A stretch of DNA of 64,000 nt from UBA1672 sp964352665 (GCA_964352665.1 CAYGSJ010000001.1:186001-250000), one strand, 5' to 3'. Counted from the first letter of the stretch, positions 17,345 to 25,611 are shown. Notes: generated by a model not told the origin, from the letters alone. Translations and numbers: made by a program.

Positions 17345-18921
17345 TTTTCTGGCCCCTCTATCCTTATTTCAGCAACGTAATCCTGAGAGACTGCATTTTT
17401 CTGCGCATCGCCTGTTTCAACCACAATCTCTTCGCTGTACTCATAGTCTTCCAGAAGCTTAGTAATTTCAACAACATGATCAGGTAACATCCTTTGTAAT
17501 CTAGATTGAAGTTGCCTTACTTCCTGATTACCTTTCTCGGCATCTGTGGTACTGGGGAAAGTCATTTGCATACTAACCAAAAAGAGAGGTGCCGTGGTGA
17601 CATCCCCAATATACTTGCCTGGTGGCTTTATCCCTCTTTTAAGTTGCAGACTATCAATACGCATATCTCGACCTAAAGCTAAGCCAAGATTGTAAAACAA
17701 CTGAAAAATGTCTACTTGATTGTCTTGCAGATTATTATAGACGGCAAGGGCACTTTGTATTAGCTGGATATTATAGCCCAAATCCTCTTTGCGCTTAACT
17801 TCCTTGCTAAACTGAAGGTCAAGCTGCTCTTTTCTGTGCTCAAGATCATTAACATCCGACATGGTCTCAGAAACATCCTGCAATGTTGACAGCATTTGAT
17901 AAACTAAATACCCCCCCGCTAGCACCAGTAGAACAGAGGCTAAGGCTGCTACTTGTCGAGGCCTTGAAAGATGCTCAATTTGCCTTGCTTTCATAGGTAG
18001 AATAAAGCGACTTTTTCTACCTATCCAAGCGACATGAAGGGGGTCAGCGTGATAATCATCCTCTTGAACCCCGATTGAAAACTTAAGGAGTTTTGAGGCT
18101 TCTTTTGTTGTGAGGGAGTAAAAATTGCAGGGTGTTTCAATTAATTCCCCTACCATATCCCCCGCAGTAGGCTCCGATATCAATATCACATTAAGCCCAT
18201 CAGCAGCACTAAAACCAAATCGGGTTAAATAGCTCATAGTAGCCTGAAATTCCTGATGAACATCCTTTGCCCAGGTGTCATGATCCTCGGTCTTGTCTGT
18301 GATCGGGGTCATACGAGTCAAAGCTAGTTCGCCATTCCTGATAACAACCTGACGCAAGCCACCGCTTTGATGCTGTCCCATGAAAACAGTCCACTGTGCC
18401 TTCTTATCGCTTTTGGATTTAACCCTTTCGGATAATTTTTTGATCATGTCCGATGATTCTATCGGCAATAGGCAAAATCCCGCTATAGGGGCAAGAGAAA
18501 GGCGCGCCGCAGCCATCGTTTTAGCAAAAGCCTCGCTTGTAGGAACAGCTGCGAAAATATACACACTCCCAGCCAAGGCCTTATCTGTCTTGGCTATTTT
18601 CTCCTTTAACGGCAAGGCCGCACGGACCGGATAATTTGGAAAAGCAACTTGCAGCTTTCTTTTAACCACATTTTGCTTATCCAGCGGACTAACTTTGGGA
18701 ACTTTTTCTTTTCTATAGTGCTGCTCCACCATATCATTAAGAATAAGAACAGGCTTTCCACCACATTCTTTTGATATAATAACGGCAACATTTTGTTCAA
18801 AATTTTCGGCTGACCACGGCACCGCCTCAACCAACTTACTACCCTTAGCGCCAACACTATATATAAGGAGTGCGTCGTCCGATATAAGAAGAATAGTTCT
18901 TGATGGTGATAAAAAAGACAA
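17341..18921 (-). CDS. PilM-PilN fusion-type assembly protein (MshI-like)
   Basis: A 526-residue protein in two parts. Residues 1 to about 315 form a soluble, actin-like PilM/MshI-type domain without Walker motifs. A transmembrane helix follows near 320-342 (VAALASVLLVLAGGYLVYQML), then a coiled coil and a periplasmic PilN-like domain (FQLFYNLGLALGRDMRIDSL). PilM and PilN normally are separate and bind each other through a short PilN tail; here they are covalently joined. It is followed by the PilO-like gene with a 4-nt overlap and preceded by the platform gene. Confidence 0.78.
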   Translation of the reverse strand: MSFLSPSRTILLISDDALLIYSVGAKGSKLVEAVPWSAENFEQNVAVIISKECGGKPVLILNDMVEQHYRKEKVPKVSPLDKQNVVKRKLQVAFPNYPVRAALPLKEKIAKTDKALAGSVYIFAAVPTSEAFAKTMAAARLSLAPIAGFCLLPIESSDMIKKLSERVKSKSDKKAQWTVFMGQHQSGGLRQVVIRNGELALTRMTPITDKTEDHDTWAKDVHQEFQATMSYLTRFGFSAADGLNVILISEPTAGDMVGELIETPCNFYSLTTKEASKLLKFSIGVQEDDYHADPLHVAWIGRKSRFILPMKARQIEHLSRPRQVAALASVLLVLAGGYLVYQMLSTLQDVSETMSDVNDLEHRKEQLDLQFSKEVKRKEDLGYNIQLIQSALAVYNNLQDNQVDIFQLFYNLGLALGRDMRIDSLQLKRGIKPPGKYIGDVTTAPLFLVSMQMTFPSTTDAEKGNQEVRQLQSRLQRMLPDHVVEITKLLEDYEYSEEIVVETGDAQKNAVSQDYVAEIRIEGPEK

Positions 18922-18945
18922 AGGAGTTAACCAACACTTAAAAGT

Positions 18946-20172
18946 TTAAAAATCAATCATATTACCTAGGTTCATGTAAATCGGCCCGAGTGAGCCAGCC
19001 GCGATCCAGACAATAACTAAAGCAAGTATAGCCGTTAATGCAGGTTGTATCAGTTCAATTAATCCGTCAATGGCCTCATCTACATCTTTTGTATAAAATT
19101 CAGAGACCTGATCCAACACAGTAGAAAGATTACCAGATTCTTCTCCGATTTTAACCATGCGTGTGACCATACTGGGAAATTCTCCTGAAGCTGAAAAGGC
19201 ATCAGAGAGAGGAGAGCCGGATTGAACATATATTTCCACCCCTTCCATCGCGTCGATGAGCGCCAAATTATTCACGGTATTGCGTGAAGCTTTGAGGGCA
19301 TTAATGACGTCAATACCGCTAGCAAACAACGCTGCAAAAGTCTGTGAATAACGTGCAATTGTTATTTTTCTGATCAGATTCCCCATAACAGGCATATTTA
19401 AATAGATCGAATCAAGTCTGTAAGCGATGTCTTCCGATGACTTTCTGAGTAATATAAATGTCAAAACAACAAGAAGCGGAGTCATAACAAAAATAATGGC
19501 CCCGTACACAGGTAGCCCAACCAGATAAAACTGCGGATATACAAAGAAATTTGATGTCGCAATCAACCAAACTGAAAACCACGGCAGTTCCAGATCAAGA
19601 TATTTCAAAAACCCCACGATCTGCGGCACAACCACACTCATCATAAATAAAATAGTAAATACAACCACAACAGTAACAATTATCGGATAACGTGTAGCTT
19701 TCCTAATTTTTGCCTGCATCTCATCAACCCATTTAAGATATTTTTCCAGTTGAAGATAGGATGCCGTCAGATCGCCTGTTGCCTCGCCTGATCGAATCAA
19801 AGAAATATATAGTGGTTTAAATATTTTAGGATGCTTTTCTAATGCCTCAGACAGGGCTGCCCCATCGCGAACATCCTTGTGTATCTCACTCATCATGTCA
19901 CGCATCTGATCGTTTTCTGCACCATCCCTAATATCAGAGAGTGCATCCAAAAGAGGTACTCCGGCGCTTTGCATTTGCTCCATATGAATAAAGAATTGAA
20001 TAAGGTCCCTGAGCTTGATCTTATTGAACGATATACCTGGCAGAGACGTCTTTTTCTTGCTTACTGCCGAACATTGAATAAGCTCAAGCCCTGCGCTTTG
20101 AAGCTGATTATATAAATCAACCTCATTCACGGCAGAAATCGTCCCGCGAACCGGACGACCTTTCACATTCAC
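18946..20172 (-). CDS. pilC: Pilus platform protein PilC/GspF/MshG family
   Basis: A polytopic inner-membrane platform protein on which the motor ATPases act. It has two repeated cytoplasmic GspF domains (FFIHMEQMQSAGVPLLDALS and YSQTFAALFASGIDVINALK), each followed by EALEKHP- or MVKIGEESG-type motifs, and three transmembrane segments. The GTG at 20172 gives 408 residues but truncates the family N-terminus. The frame is open upstream and reads ERYKYRAVNVKGRPVRG, the expected start, with no ATG, GTG or TTG. An ATC at 20196-20194, 6 nt after an AGGGTGG Shine-Dalgarno-like sequence, is the likeliest true initiator, which would give 416 residues. Confidence 0.92.
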   Translation of the reverse strand: MNVKGRPVRGTISAVNEVDLYNQLQSAGLELIQCSAVSKKKTSLPGISFNKIKLRDLIQFFIHMEQMQSAGVPLLDALSDIRDGAENDQMRDMMSEIHKDVRDGAALSEALEKHPKIFKPLYISLIRSGEATGDLTASYLQLEKYLKWVDEMQAKIRKATRYPIIVTVVVVFTILFMMSVVVPQIVGFLKYLDLELPWFSVWLIATSNFFVYPQFYLVGLPVYGAIIFVMTPLLVVLTFILLRKSSEDIAYRLDSIYLNMPVMGNLIRKITIARYSQTFAALFASGIDVINALKASRNTVNNLALIDAMEGVEIYVQSGSPLSDAFSASGEFPSMVTRMVKIGEESGNLSTVLDQVSEFYTKDVDEAIDGLIELIQPALTAILALVIVWIAAGSLGPIYMNLGNMIDF

Positions 20173-20205
20173 TGCTCTATATTTATAACGTTCGATAACA
20201 AACCA

Positions 20206-20212
20206 CCCTTGT
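20206..20212 (-). promoter_or_regulatory. Ribosome binding site implying an ATC start for pilC
   Basis: On the minus strand AAGGGTGG ends about 9 nt before the ATC codon at 20196-20194. No Shine-Dalgarno sequence precedes the conventional GTG at 20172. The codons between ATC and GTG encode the conserved ERYKYRAV segment of GspF-family N-termini. Confidence 0.45.
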
Positions 20213-20242
20213 TGGAAGGCTGTAGGACTATTACTGAAAAGC

Positions 20243-22219
20243 CTAACGTCTTAGATCAACCACACGAGCAAGTGCCTCTATGTCGGTTACACCTTCCAGT
20301 ACCTTTAGAATGCCATCGTCACGCATACTTTTGAAGCCCTTTTTTACAGCGGCCGTTTTTAATTCAGCTTTTGATTCATTTCTTGCAACAATTTCGTCAA
20401 GTTCTTCGTCAAAAAGAAGAATTTCAACAACAGCCACACGTCCTTTATAACCCTTACCAGCGCAGGCATCGCACCCATCAGGATTTGATTTAAAGATGTT
20501 TTGAGGTGCCCCAGAATCAATACCTATAATTTCGCACTCTTCAGCACTGGGTGTATATTCAATTTTACAACTCCCGCAAAGACGTCTTGCTAAACGTTGG
20601 GCAAACACAGCAATAACAGCACCTGCAAGCATACCGGGCTTCATACCCAAGTCTAAAAGCCTCGGAATGGCACCAAAAGAATCATTAGTGTGCAAAGACG
20701 TAAAAACCTGGTGACCTGTCATAGCGGCTTTTAAAGCCATTTCTGCTGTTGTTTTATCACGAATCTCACCAATAAAGATAATATCAGGGTCTTGACGTAA
20801 TAAAGCCTTAATACCATCGGCAAACTCAAGAACTCCTTCGCGGACATGAGTCTGACGAATCATTGGCAATGTGTACTCAACAGGGTCTTCCAATGTTTGT
20901 ATATTAACCTCTACATCATTGATTTCATTAAGCATAGAATACAAAGACGTTGTTTTACCACTTCCCGTCGGGCCTGTAACAATTATAATTCCCTCTGGCT
21001 TTGTTGTAGCGTGTTTGATGCGGTCCATATTCTCTTCACTGAACCCCAGCGCACCCAAAGGCATAATACTGGCGCTTTTATCGAGTACACGAAGTACTAT
21101 ATTTTCACCATTTACAGTAGGAAGTGATGACACACGAAAATCAGCCTCACGTCCTCCAATATTCATATGGAAACGACCGTCTTGCGGTGTCAGCTTATCT
21201 GCGATATTCATTTCTGACATAATTTTCAATCGCTGGGATATACCATTCCAGTGCTGTTTGTGTAGTATTTGTGCTGTAAAGAGAACCCCGTCCAAACGAT
21301 AACGAAGTCTTACAAAGTTATCTTCCGGCTCAAAGTGCAAGTCTGAAGCACCAATTTTAACAGCATCAAAAACAAGAGCATTCACAAGACGTACGATTGG
21401 GTGTGTAAAGGCCTCGCTCTCGTCTAGAGAAGCAACATCTTTTTGCTCTTTGCCTTCTTCTAATTCATCAAGAATATCTTTAATAGAACTTGCATAGCCA
21501 TATGCTGCATCAATTGCATCCGATAATATGGCAGAGGTGGTAACCATTTGCTTGATTTGTAAATTTTTAGGAAGAAACTTTCTAAGAGTATCCAGTGCAA
21601 CAACATCGTATGGATCCGACATTGCAACGTAAACTTCGCCTTCCTCTAACAGAATAGGTAAAACCTGATACCGCAGAGCAATGCTTTTATCTAGAAGTGA
21701 TAAAGCCTCTCCATCTACAATAGTGTTTCTCGGGTCAAAAACACCAAAACCAGAACTTTCTGCTAAAAATACTGTAAGTGCATCTTCGTCAATAAAACCA
21801 AGGTCGACTAAAATTTCTCCGATCATCTTCCCGGAAATTTTTTTCTCTTGAAGAGCCACGTTGAGTTGGTCTTCGGTGATAAGCCCCATGGAGACCATGC
21901 GCTCACCTATACGTCCCTTTGAAGGATCGCTTTCCTCTTCATTTTCTCCTGTTGTTTGTAGCGAACTTGCTACAGTTTGAAGTTCTGTGCCTGTGTCTTT
22001 GGCCTTATCGGGGTTGACTTCAACCACCACAGCCTCTGAACTTTCAAACTCATCAGCCTCGATCACAACATCAATATCCTCACTAGATATTGTGACATCT
22101 ATGAAGTTATCAGCGCTTTCATAATTTTCCTGGTTTTGGGCAGGTGGCTGTTGATCAACGTGCTCTTGATCAACGTGCTCTTTCTTGCCATCGCTTAATA
22201 CAAACTCTATATCGTCCAT
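20243..22219 (-). CDS. pilB: Type IV pilus extension ATPase (PilB/MshE family)
   Basis: A 658-residue assembly ATPase. An acidic low-complexity N-terminus (1-100) precedes an MshEN/T2SSE-N domain (about 103-190, IGERMVSMGLITEDQLNVAL), which in MshE binds cyclic-di-GMP. The catalytic core has Walker A GPTGSGKTTSLYSML, Asp box TLEDPVEYTLP, Walker B PDIIFIGEIRD and His box MTGHQVFTSLHTND. The C-terminal zinc site CGSC...CDAC is present. Two copies of a 15-bp repeat near the start encode EHVDQ twice. AAGGTG lies upstream of the ATG. It is the first gene of the minus-strand pilus run, with 197 nt to glnII. Confidence 0.94.
   Translation of the reverse strand: MDDIEFVLSDGKKEHVDQEHVDQQPPAQNQENYESADNFIDVTISSEDIDVVIEADEFESSEAVVVEVNPDKAKDTGTELQTVASSLQTTGENEEESDPSKGRIGERMVSMGLITEDQLNVALQEKKISGKMIGEILVDLGFIDEDALTVFLAESSGFGVFDPRNTIVDGEALSLLDKSIALRYQVLPILLEEGEVYVAMSDPYDVVALDTLRKFLPKNLQIKQMVTTSAILSDAIDAAYGYASSIKDILDELEEGKEQKDVASLDESEAFTHPIVRLVNALVFDAVKIGASDLHFEPEDNFVRLRYRLDGVLFTAQILHKQHWNGISQRLKIMSEMNIADKLTPQDGRFHMNIGGREADFRVSSLPTVNGENIVLRVLDKSASIMPLGALGFSEENMDRIKHATTKPEGIIIVTGPTGSGKTTSLYSMLNEINDVEVNIQTLEDPVEYTLPMIRQTHVREGVLEFADGIKALLRQDPDIIFIGEIRDKTTAEMALKAAMTGHQVFTSLHTNDSFGAIPRLLDLGMKPGMLAGAVIAVFAQRLARRLCGSCKIEYTPSAEECEIIGIDSGAPQNIFKSNPDGCDACAGKGYKGRVAVVEILLFDEELDEIVARNESKAELKTAAVKKGFKSMRDDGILKVLEGVTDIEALARVVDLRR
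22151..22180. repeat. Perfect 15-bp tandem duplication in pilB
   Basis: TTGATCAACGTGCTC occurs twice in tandem (22151-22165, 22166-22180), keeps the frame and encodes a duplicated His-Val-Asp-Gln-Glu segment in the disordered N-terminus. It looks like recent slippage and is probably neutral. Confidence 0.9.
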
Positions 22220-22360
22220 AACTATTGTTACACCTTAGATTTATGTGCTTATTTGAATTTAGAATTACTCAAAATCTACTCAGAATAAGCGCATTGCTCC
22301 TTACGCTTACCCTCTTTTGTATCAGCAAAACGTTAAGAAATTATATAAATGGACATGTAA

Positions 22361-22391
22361 AAAGCACGTAATTCAATAAATTACGTGCTTT
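22361..22391 (-). terminator. Intrinsic terminator after glnII
   Basis: A 13-bp stem (22361-22373 with 22379-22391) with 5-nt loop lies 26 nt beyond the glnII stop. On the minus strand it is followed by a T-run (GCTTTTTAC). It separates glnII from the pilus locus. Confidence 0.85.
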
Positions 22392-22416
22392 ATGGAAATT
22401 TATACTGCTGTTTATT

Positions 22417-23532
22417 CTATTCTGCCGCTATTGCCATCTTGTTCCCATTTTGGCGAGGCCACGATGAAAATTTCATAATGGACTCATCCAACCCGCAAAC
22501 GGTTGTACACAAACGGGCAGATATAAGATAAGGGTCTGCGTTTGCTCCGGGACGACGATCTTCAAAATAGCCATATCCCTTTTGTGCCACTAGTTGTGGA
22601 ATACGAATTGAACATCCTCTGTCGGCAGTGCCATACTTAAAGGTGTTAATATCGCAGGTTTCATGCAAGCCAGTAAGGCGCCTTTCGAGGGCATAACCAT
22701 AAAGTTTAATATGCTCCGCGTGCTTTGCCTCCAGCGCTTTCATTGCATCGGCAATTGCGTCTTTTCCTTTTGCCTTGTCACGAATAGCCTTTGTTGAGAA
22801 ATTTGTGTGCATCCCTGCTCCATTCCAATCACCTGTAACAGGTTTATTATGGGTTGAAACGGTTACACCGTAATCCTCTGCAATACGATAAAGGAGCCAG
22901 CGTGCCAACCATGTGTCATCAGATGCCCTCAAAGCACCCGTATCTTCATTGGCGCTCCCGCGATACCCAATCTGGAACTCCCATTGACCCGGCATCACCT
23001 CTGCATTAATACCATAAAATAAGAGGCCAATATCAAGACAGGCTTGTGCGTGTTCTTCCACTATCTCGCGACCAAACGCTTCGTCGGCGCCTACTCCACA
23101 ATAGTATGGTCCCTGCGGTTTTGGAAAACCGTACTCAGGCCACCCTAAAGGCTGGCGTCCTTTAAAGAGGGTATATTCCTGCTCAAAACCGCACCATGGC
23201 TCGTGCTCAGCCGCACCTGCGTCGAGGACCTCTCTTAATTGTGCCCGCGAATTAGACTCATGCGGCGTGCCATCCGGATTATATACTTCAGCAATCACTA
23301 GATAGCTTCCGTCACCTCTAATAGGATCATTAACAAAATAGGCAGGTTTGAGAATACAATCCGAATCATTTCCAGTTGCTTGATTTGTCGAAGAACCATC
23401 AAAACTCCATTCCGGAAAATCTTCGATGGTTGGTTTTGAACCAACATCGACAACACGTGCCTTTGATCTTAAATAGCGCGTAGGTACAGCACCATCCATC
23501 CAAATGTATTCTGCTAATGTAAAATTAGACAT
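22417..23532 (-). CDS. glnII: Glutamine synthetase type II (eukaryotic-like GSII)
   Basis: A 371-residue GSII, much shorter than the about 470-residue GSI, which condenses glutamate and ammonia with ATP. Motifs are the beta-grasp WSFDGSSTNQATGNDSD, GFEQEYTLF with metal-binding Glu, GINAEVMPGQWEFQIG, TGDWNGAGMHTNFSTK and the RGCSIRIP / GYFEDRRPGANADPY region. GSII lacks the adenylylation Tyr loop of GSI, so control is probably transcriptional. I chose the ATG at 23532 because GGAGAG lies just upstream and inside the 4-residue GTG extension (23544). A perfect palindrome lies in its leader. A second glutamine synthetase elsewhere is expected but not visible. Confidence 0.96.
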   Translation of the reverse strand: MSNFTLAEYIWMDGAVPTRYLRSKARVVDVGSKPTIEDFPEWSFDGSSTNQATGNDSDCILKPAYFVNDPIRGDGSYLVIAEVYNPDGTPHESNSRAQLREVLDAGAAEHEPWCGFEQEYTLFKGRQPLGWPEYGFPKPQGPYYCGVGADEAFGREIVEEHAQACLDIGLLFYGINAEVMPGQWEFQIGYRGSANEDTGALRASDDTWLARWLLYRIAEDYGVTVSTHNKPVTGDWNGAGMHTNFSTKAIRDKAKGKDAIADAMKALEAKHAEHIKLYGYALERRLTGLHETCDINTFKYGTADRGCSIRIPQLVAQKGYGYFEDRRPGANADPYLISARLCTTVCGLDESIMKFSSWPRQNGNKMAIAAE

Positions 23533-23587
23533 ACTACTCTCCACTGTTATATATTGTGCATAATTTCACATATTTTGTGTCGCCAAT

Positions 23588-23601
23588 CAATATGCATATT
23601 G
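23588..23601. promoter_or_regulatory. 14-bp perfect palindrome upstream of glnII
   Basis: CAATATGCATATTG (23588-23601) is a perfect palindrome 56 nt upstream of the glnII start, inside the 110-nt leuA-glnII gap. Its minus-strand flank reads GGTGCAATATGCAT, half of a NtrC-like site. It is a candidate operator; no sigma-54 -24/-12 box was recognised. Confidence 0.4.
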
Positions 23602-23643
23602 CACCGCACACAATGTTTTCCTCAGCTTTATGGCAATTTTTAA

Positions 23644-25215
23644 TTATGCGCTTTCTGTTTGTGGATTGATGTAGGATCTTTTTATAAAAAGTTTGTTAAG
23701 TGCATGAACATAAGCACGTGCACTAGCAACCAAGGTGTCATGGTCCGCACCTGATCCGTTAACTGTCTTGCCTTTTTCTTCCAGCCTAACTCTAACTTCG
23801 GCCTGAGCATCTGTTCCACCCGTAATTGCCTCAACATAATAAAGCTGTAGCTTGGCTTCAGGATGGGGGCATATTTCACGAATACATTTAAAGATAGCGT
23901 CAACAGAACCGTTACCTTCGATCTTGGCACATTTTTCTTCACCATCAATGCTTAGGCACATCTCTGCTATTTGTGGCCCTGAAGTTCCTGCTTGAACATG
24001 AAGTGATACGAACTGGATGCTGTCATTCTCGGTGATCATTTCATCTTCAACCAAAGCAATGAGGTCGTCTTCAAAAACTTCTCTTTTATGGTCTGCAAGA
24101 TTTTTGAATCTTACAAAAGCATCATTCAGCGCATTATCGCCAAGCTCAAACCCTAAATCTTTCAATTTTTCACGAAAAGCATGTCGACCGGAATGCTTAC
24201 TCATCACCAGCTTACTCTCTTTCAGGCCCACTGATTCAGGCGTCATAATTTCATAAGTGTCTGATTTCTTAAGCATACCATCCTGATGGATACCACTTGC
24301 ATGTGAAAAAGCATTGGCCCCTACAATGGCCTTATTAGGTTGAACAGAAAATCCGGTTATCGAGGACAATGTCCTTGAGGCCTTTGTAATCTTAGTTGTG
24401 TCGACGTTATTCGTATAAGGCATAAGATCATGGCGGGTACGCAATGCCATTACAATCTCTTCAAGTGCTGCATTCCCTGCCCTTTCCCCTATACCGTTGA
24501 TAGTACATTCGATCTGACGCGCACCAACACCTACACCTGCCAGAGAATTAGCAACCGCAACACCCAAATCGTTGTGGCAATGCATAGAAATAATCGCCTG
24601 ATCTATATTGGGTACACGGTCAAACAACATCTGGATTTTAGCAGCCATTTCATGGGGCAAGGCATACCCAACAGTATCAGGTATGTTGACAGTACGTGCA
24701 CCTGAAGCAATTGCGGCCTCAACACACTGACAAAGAAAATCATCCTCTGTTCTAGAGGCATCTTCCGCGCTCCACTCAACATCATCTGTGAATTTCCTTG
24801 CAAAAGTAACGCTTTCCTTTACAGAAGCCAGCACCTCCTCTGGAGACATCTGTAGCTTGTGCTTCATATGTAGTGCAGATGTCGATATAAAAGTATGGAT
24901 CCTTTTGGATTCTGCAGGCTTTACAGCCTCCCCTGAAGCCTCAATATCACCCTTTTTTGCACGTGATAGCCCACAAACAGTTGCATTTTTAACCGTCTTT
25001 GCAATTTGGTGAACGGCCTCAAAATCCCCTTTTGACGCTACAGGAAACCCTGCCTCAATAACATCCACCCCCATTTCATCCAGAATACGGGCCATTTTGA
25101 GCTTTTGCTCAAGATTCATGGCACAACCAGGAGATTGCTCGCCATCTCTAAGGGTTGTATCAAAAATTATCACCCTATTTGGGTCTTTTTTTACTATGTC
25201 ATAGGCTCTGCTCAT
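23644..25215 (-). CDS. leuA: 2-isopropylmalate synthase LeuA
   Basis: LeuA condenses acetyl-CoA with 2-oxoisovalerate, the committed leucine step. The 523-residue protein has the HMGL-like TIM barrel with FDTTLRDGEQSPG (metal Asp24), the metal ligands His212 and His214 in HCHNDLG, and GIGERAGNAALEE. A linker and C-terminal regulatory domain (about 395-515) should give leucine feedback inhibition. GGAG lies before the ATG at 25215. Its 5' region carries a leucine-rich leader peptide, so it is likely controlled by attenuation, separately from leuCDB 20 kb away. The glnII gene follows on the same strand. Confidence 0.97.
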   Translation of the reverse strand: MSRAYDIVKKDPNRVIIFDTTLRDGEQSPGCAMNLEQKLKMARILDEMGVDVIEAGFPVASKGDFEAVHQIAKTVKNATVCGLSRAKKGDIEASGEAVKPAESKRIHTFISTSALHMKHKLQMSPEEVLASVKESVTFARKFTDDVEWSAEDASRTEDDFLCQCVEAAIASGARTVNIPDTVGYALPHEMAAKIQMLFDRVPNIDQAIISMHCHNDLGVAVANSLAGVGVGARQIECTINGIGERAGNAALEEIVMALRTRHDLMPYTNNVDTTKITKASRTLSSITGFSVQPNKAIVGANAFSHASGIHQDGMLKKSDTYEIMTPESVGLKESKLVMSKHSGRHAFREKLKDLGFELGDNALNDAFVRFKNLADHKREVFEDDLIALVEDEMITENDSIQFVSLHVQAGTSGPQIAEMCLSIDGEEKCAKIEGNGSVDAIFKCIREICPHPEAKLQLYYVEAITGGTDAQAEVRVRLEEKGKTVNGSGADHDTLVASARAYVHALNKLFIKRSYINPQTESA

Positions 25216-25297
25216 GGCCTTTGCTCCTGCTTTAAAGCACTAGCTCTTATTAACGTGCTTTTTGTTTTTTATCAATATTTTAGGATTTTTTTTGGCT

Positions 25298-25343
25298 CCC
25301 CTGTAGCACAGGCACTTCAAAGCGCCTCATGTCCGCTCAGGGG
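25298..25343 (-). promoter_or_regulatory. Alternative RNA pairings in the leuA leader (candidate attenuator)
   Basis: After the leader-peptide stop, CCCCTG (25343-25338) can pair with CAGGGG (25303-25298). The latter overlaps the arm of a smaller hairpin, CCTGT-GCT-ACAGG (25312-25300, read on the minus strand), so the two structures exclude each other, as in attenuators. No U-tract follows either hairpin on the minus strand, so control by an intrinsic terminator is not shown; control of translation or of Rho access is possible. Confidence 0.4.
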
Positions 25344-25393
25344 CGTATAAGGAGAAGGTTGAGAAGCAGTTCTGTGTAAAGCCTCGTATTCAT
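25337..25393 (-). CDS. leuA leader peptide (leucine-rich, 18 residues)
   Basis: A short frame between the leuA start and the Trm112-like gene encodes MNTRLYTELLLNLLLIRP. It holds seven Leu in 18 residues, in two triplets of Leu codons (CTG CTT CTC AAC CTT CTC CTT), followed by TGA at 25339-25337. Such runs stall ribosomes when charged tRNA-Leu is scarce and mark leucine attenuators. There is no Shine-Dalgarno. A -35-like TTGACG with 17-nt spacing places the probable transcript start at or near the ATG, as for leaderless leader peptides such as rhizobial trpL. The frame lies 121 nt upstream of leuA. The peptide reading is direct; regulation is inferred. Confidence 0.75.
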   Translation of the reverse strand: MNTRLYTELLLNLLLIRP

Positions 25394-25400
25394 AGGGTTT

Positions 25401-25429
25401 TTCTAACAGAGATAATGCTATTGCGTCAA
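25401..25429 (-). promoter_or_regulatory. Candidate promoter of the leuA leader transcript
   Basis: On the minus strand TTGACG (25429-25424), a 17-nt spacer and TTAGAA (25406-25401) end 7 nt before the leader-peptide ATG. The -35 is good and the -10 is poor. If used, the transcript would start at the AUG. Confidence 0.4.
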
Positions 25430-25434
25430 GTTTC

Positions 25435-25611
25435 TTAGGTTATTTCTCTGGCCTCTTCAACCAGCATAACAGGAATGCCATCACGAATAGGAAATGCCAG
25501 CTTGGCCTGCTCAGAAACAAGCTCCTGCGCCTTACGGTCATAGGTCAATGGCCCCTTTGTAATGGGGCACACCAGTATTTCCAACAGTTTTGAATCAATA
25601 TCTACGGCCAT
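25435..25611 (-). CDS. Trm112/YcaR-family small zinc-ribbon-like protein
   Basis: A 58-residue protein with the pattern LLEILVCPITKGPLTYD near the N-terminus, then LAFPIRDGIPVMLVEEARE, which is typical of the Trm112/UPF0434 family. Only one Cys of the usual CP..C/G pairs is left (CPITKG), as in many proteobacterial members. In eukaryotes and archaea Trm112 activates methyltransferases; bacterial members are poorly characterised. ATG at 25611; it lies upstream of leuA on the same strand, and the putative leuA promoter overlaps its 3' end. Confidence 0.85.
   Translation of the reverse strand: MAVDIDSKLLEILVCPITKGPLTYDRKAQELVSEQAKLAFPIRDGIPVMLVEEAREIT

Noticed and set aside
25234..25261. Hairpin AAAGCAC/GTGCTTT followed by T-run just upstream of leuA
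   Set aside because: The T-run is on the + strand, where no gene ends, so it is not the leuA attenuator terminator; it could only end an antisense RNA, for which there is no evidence.
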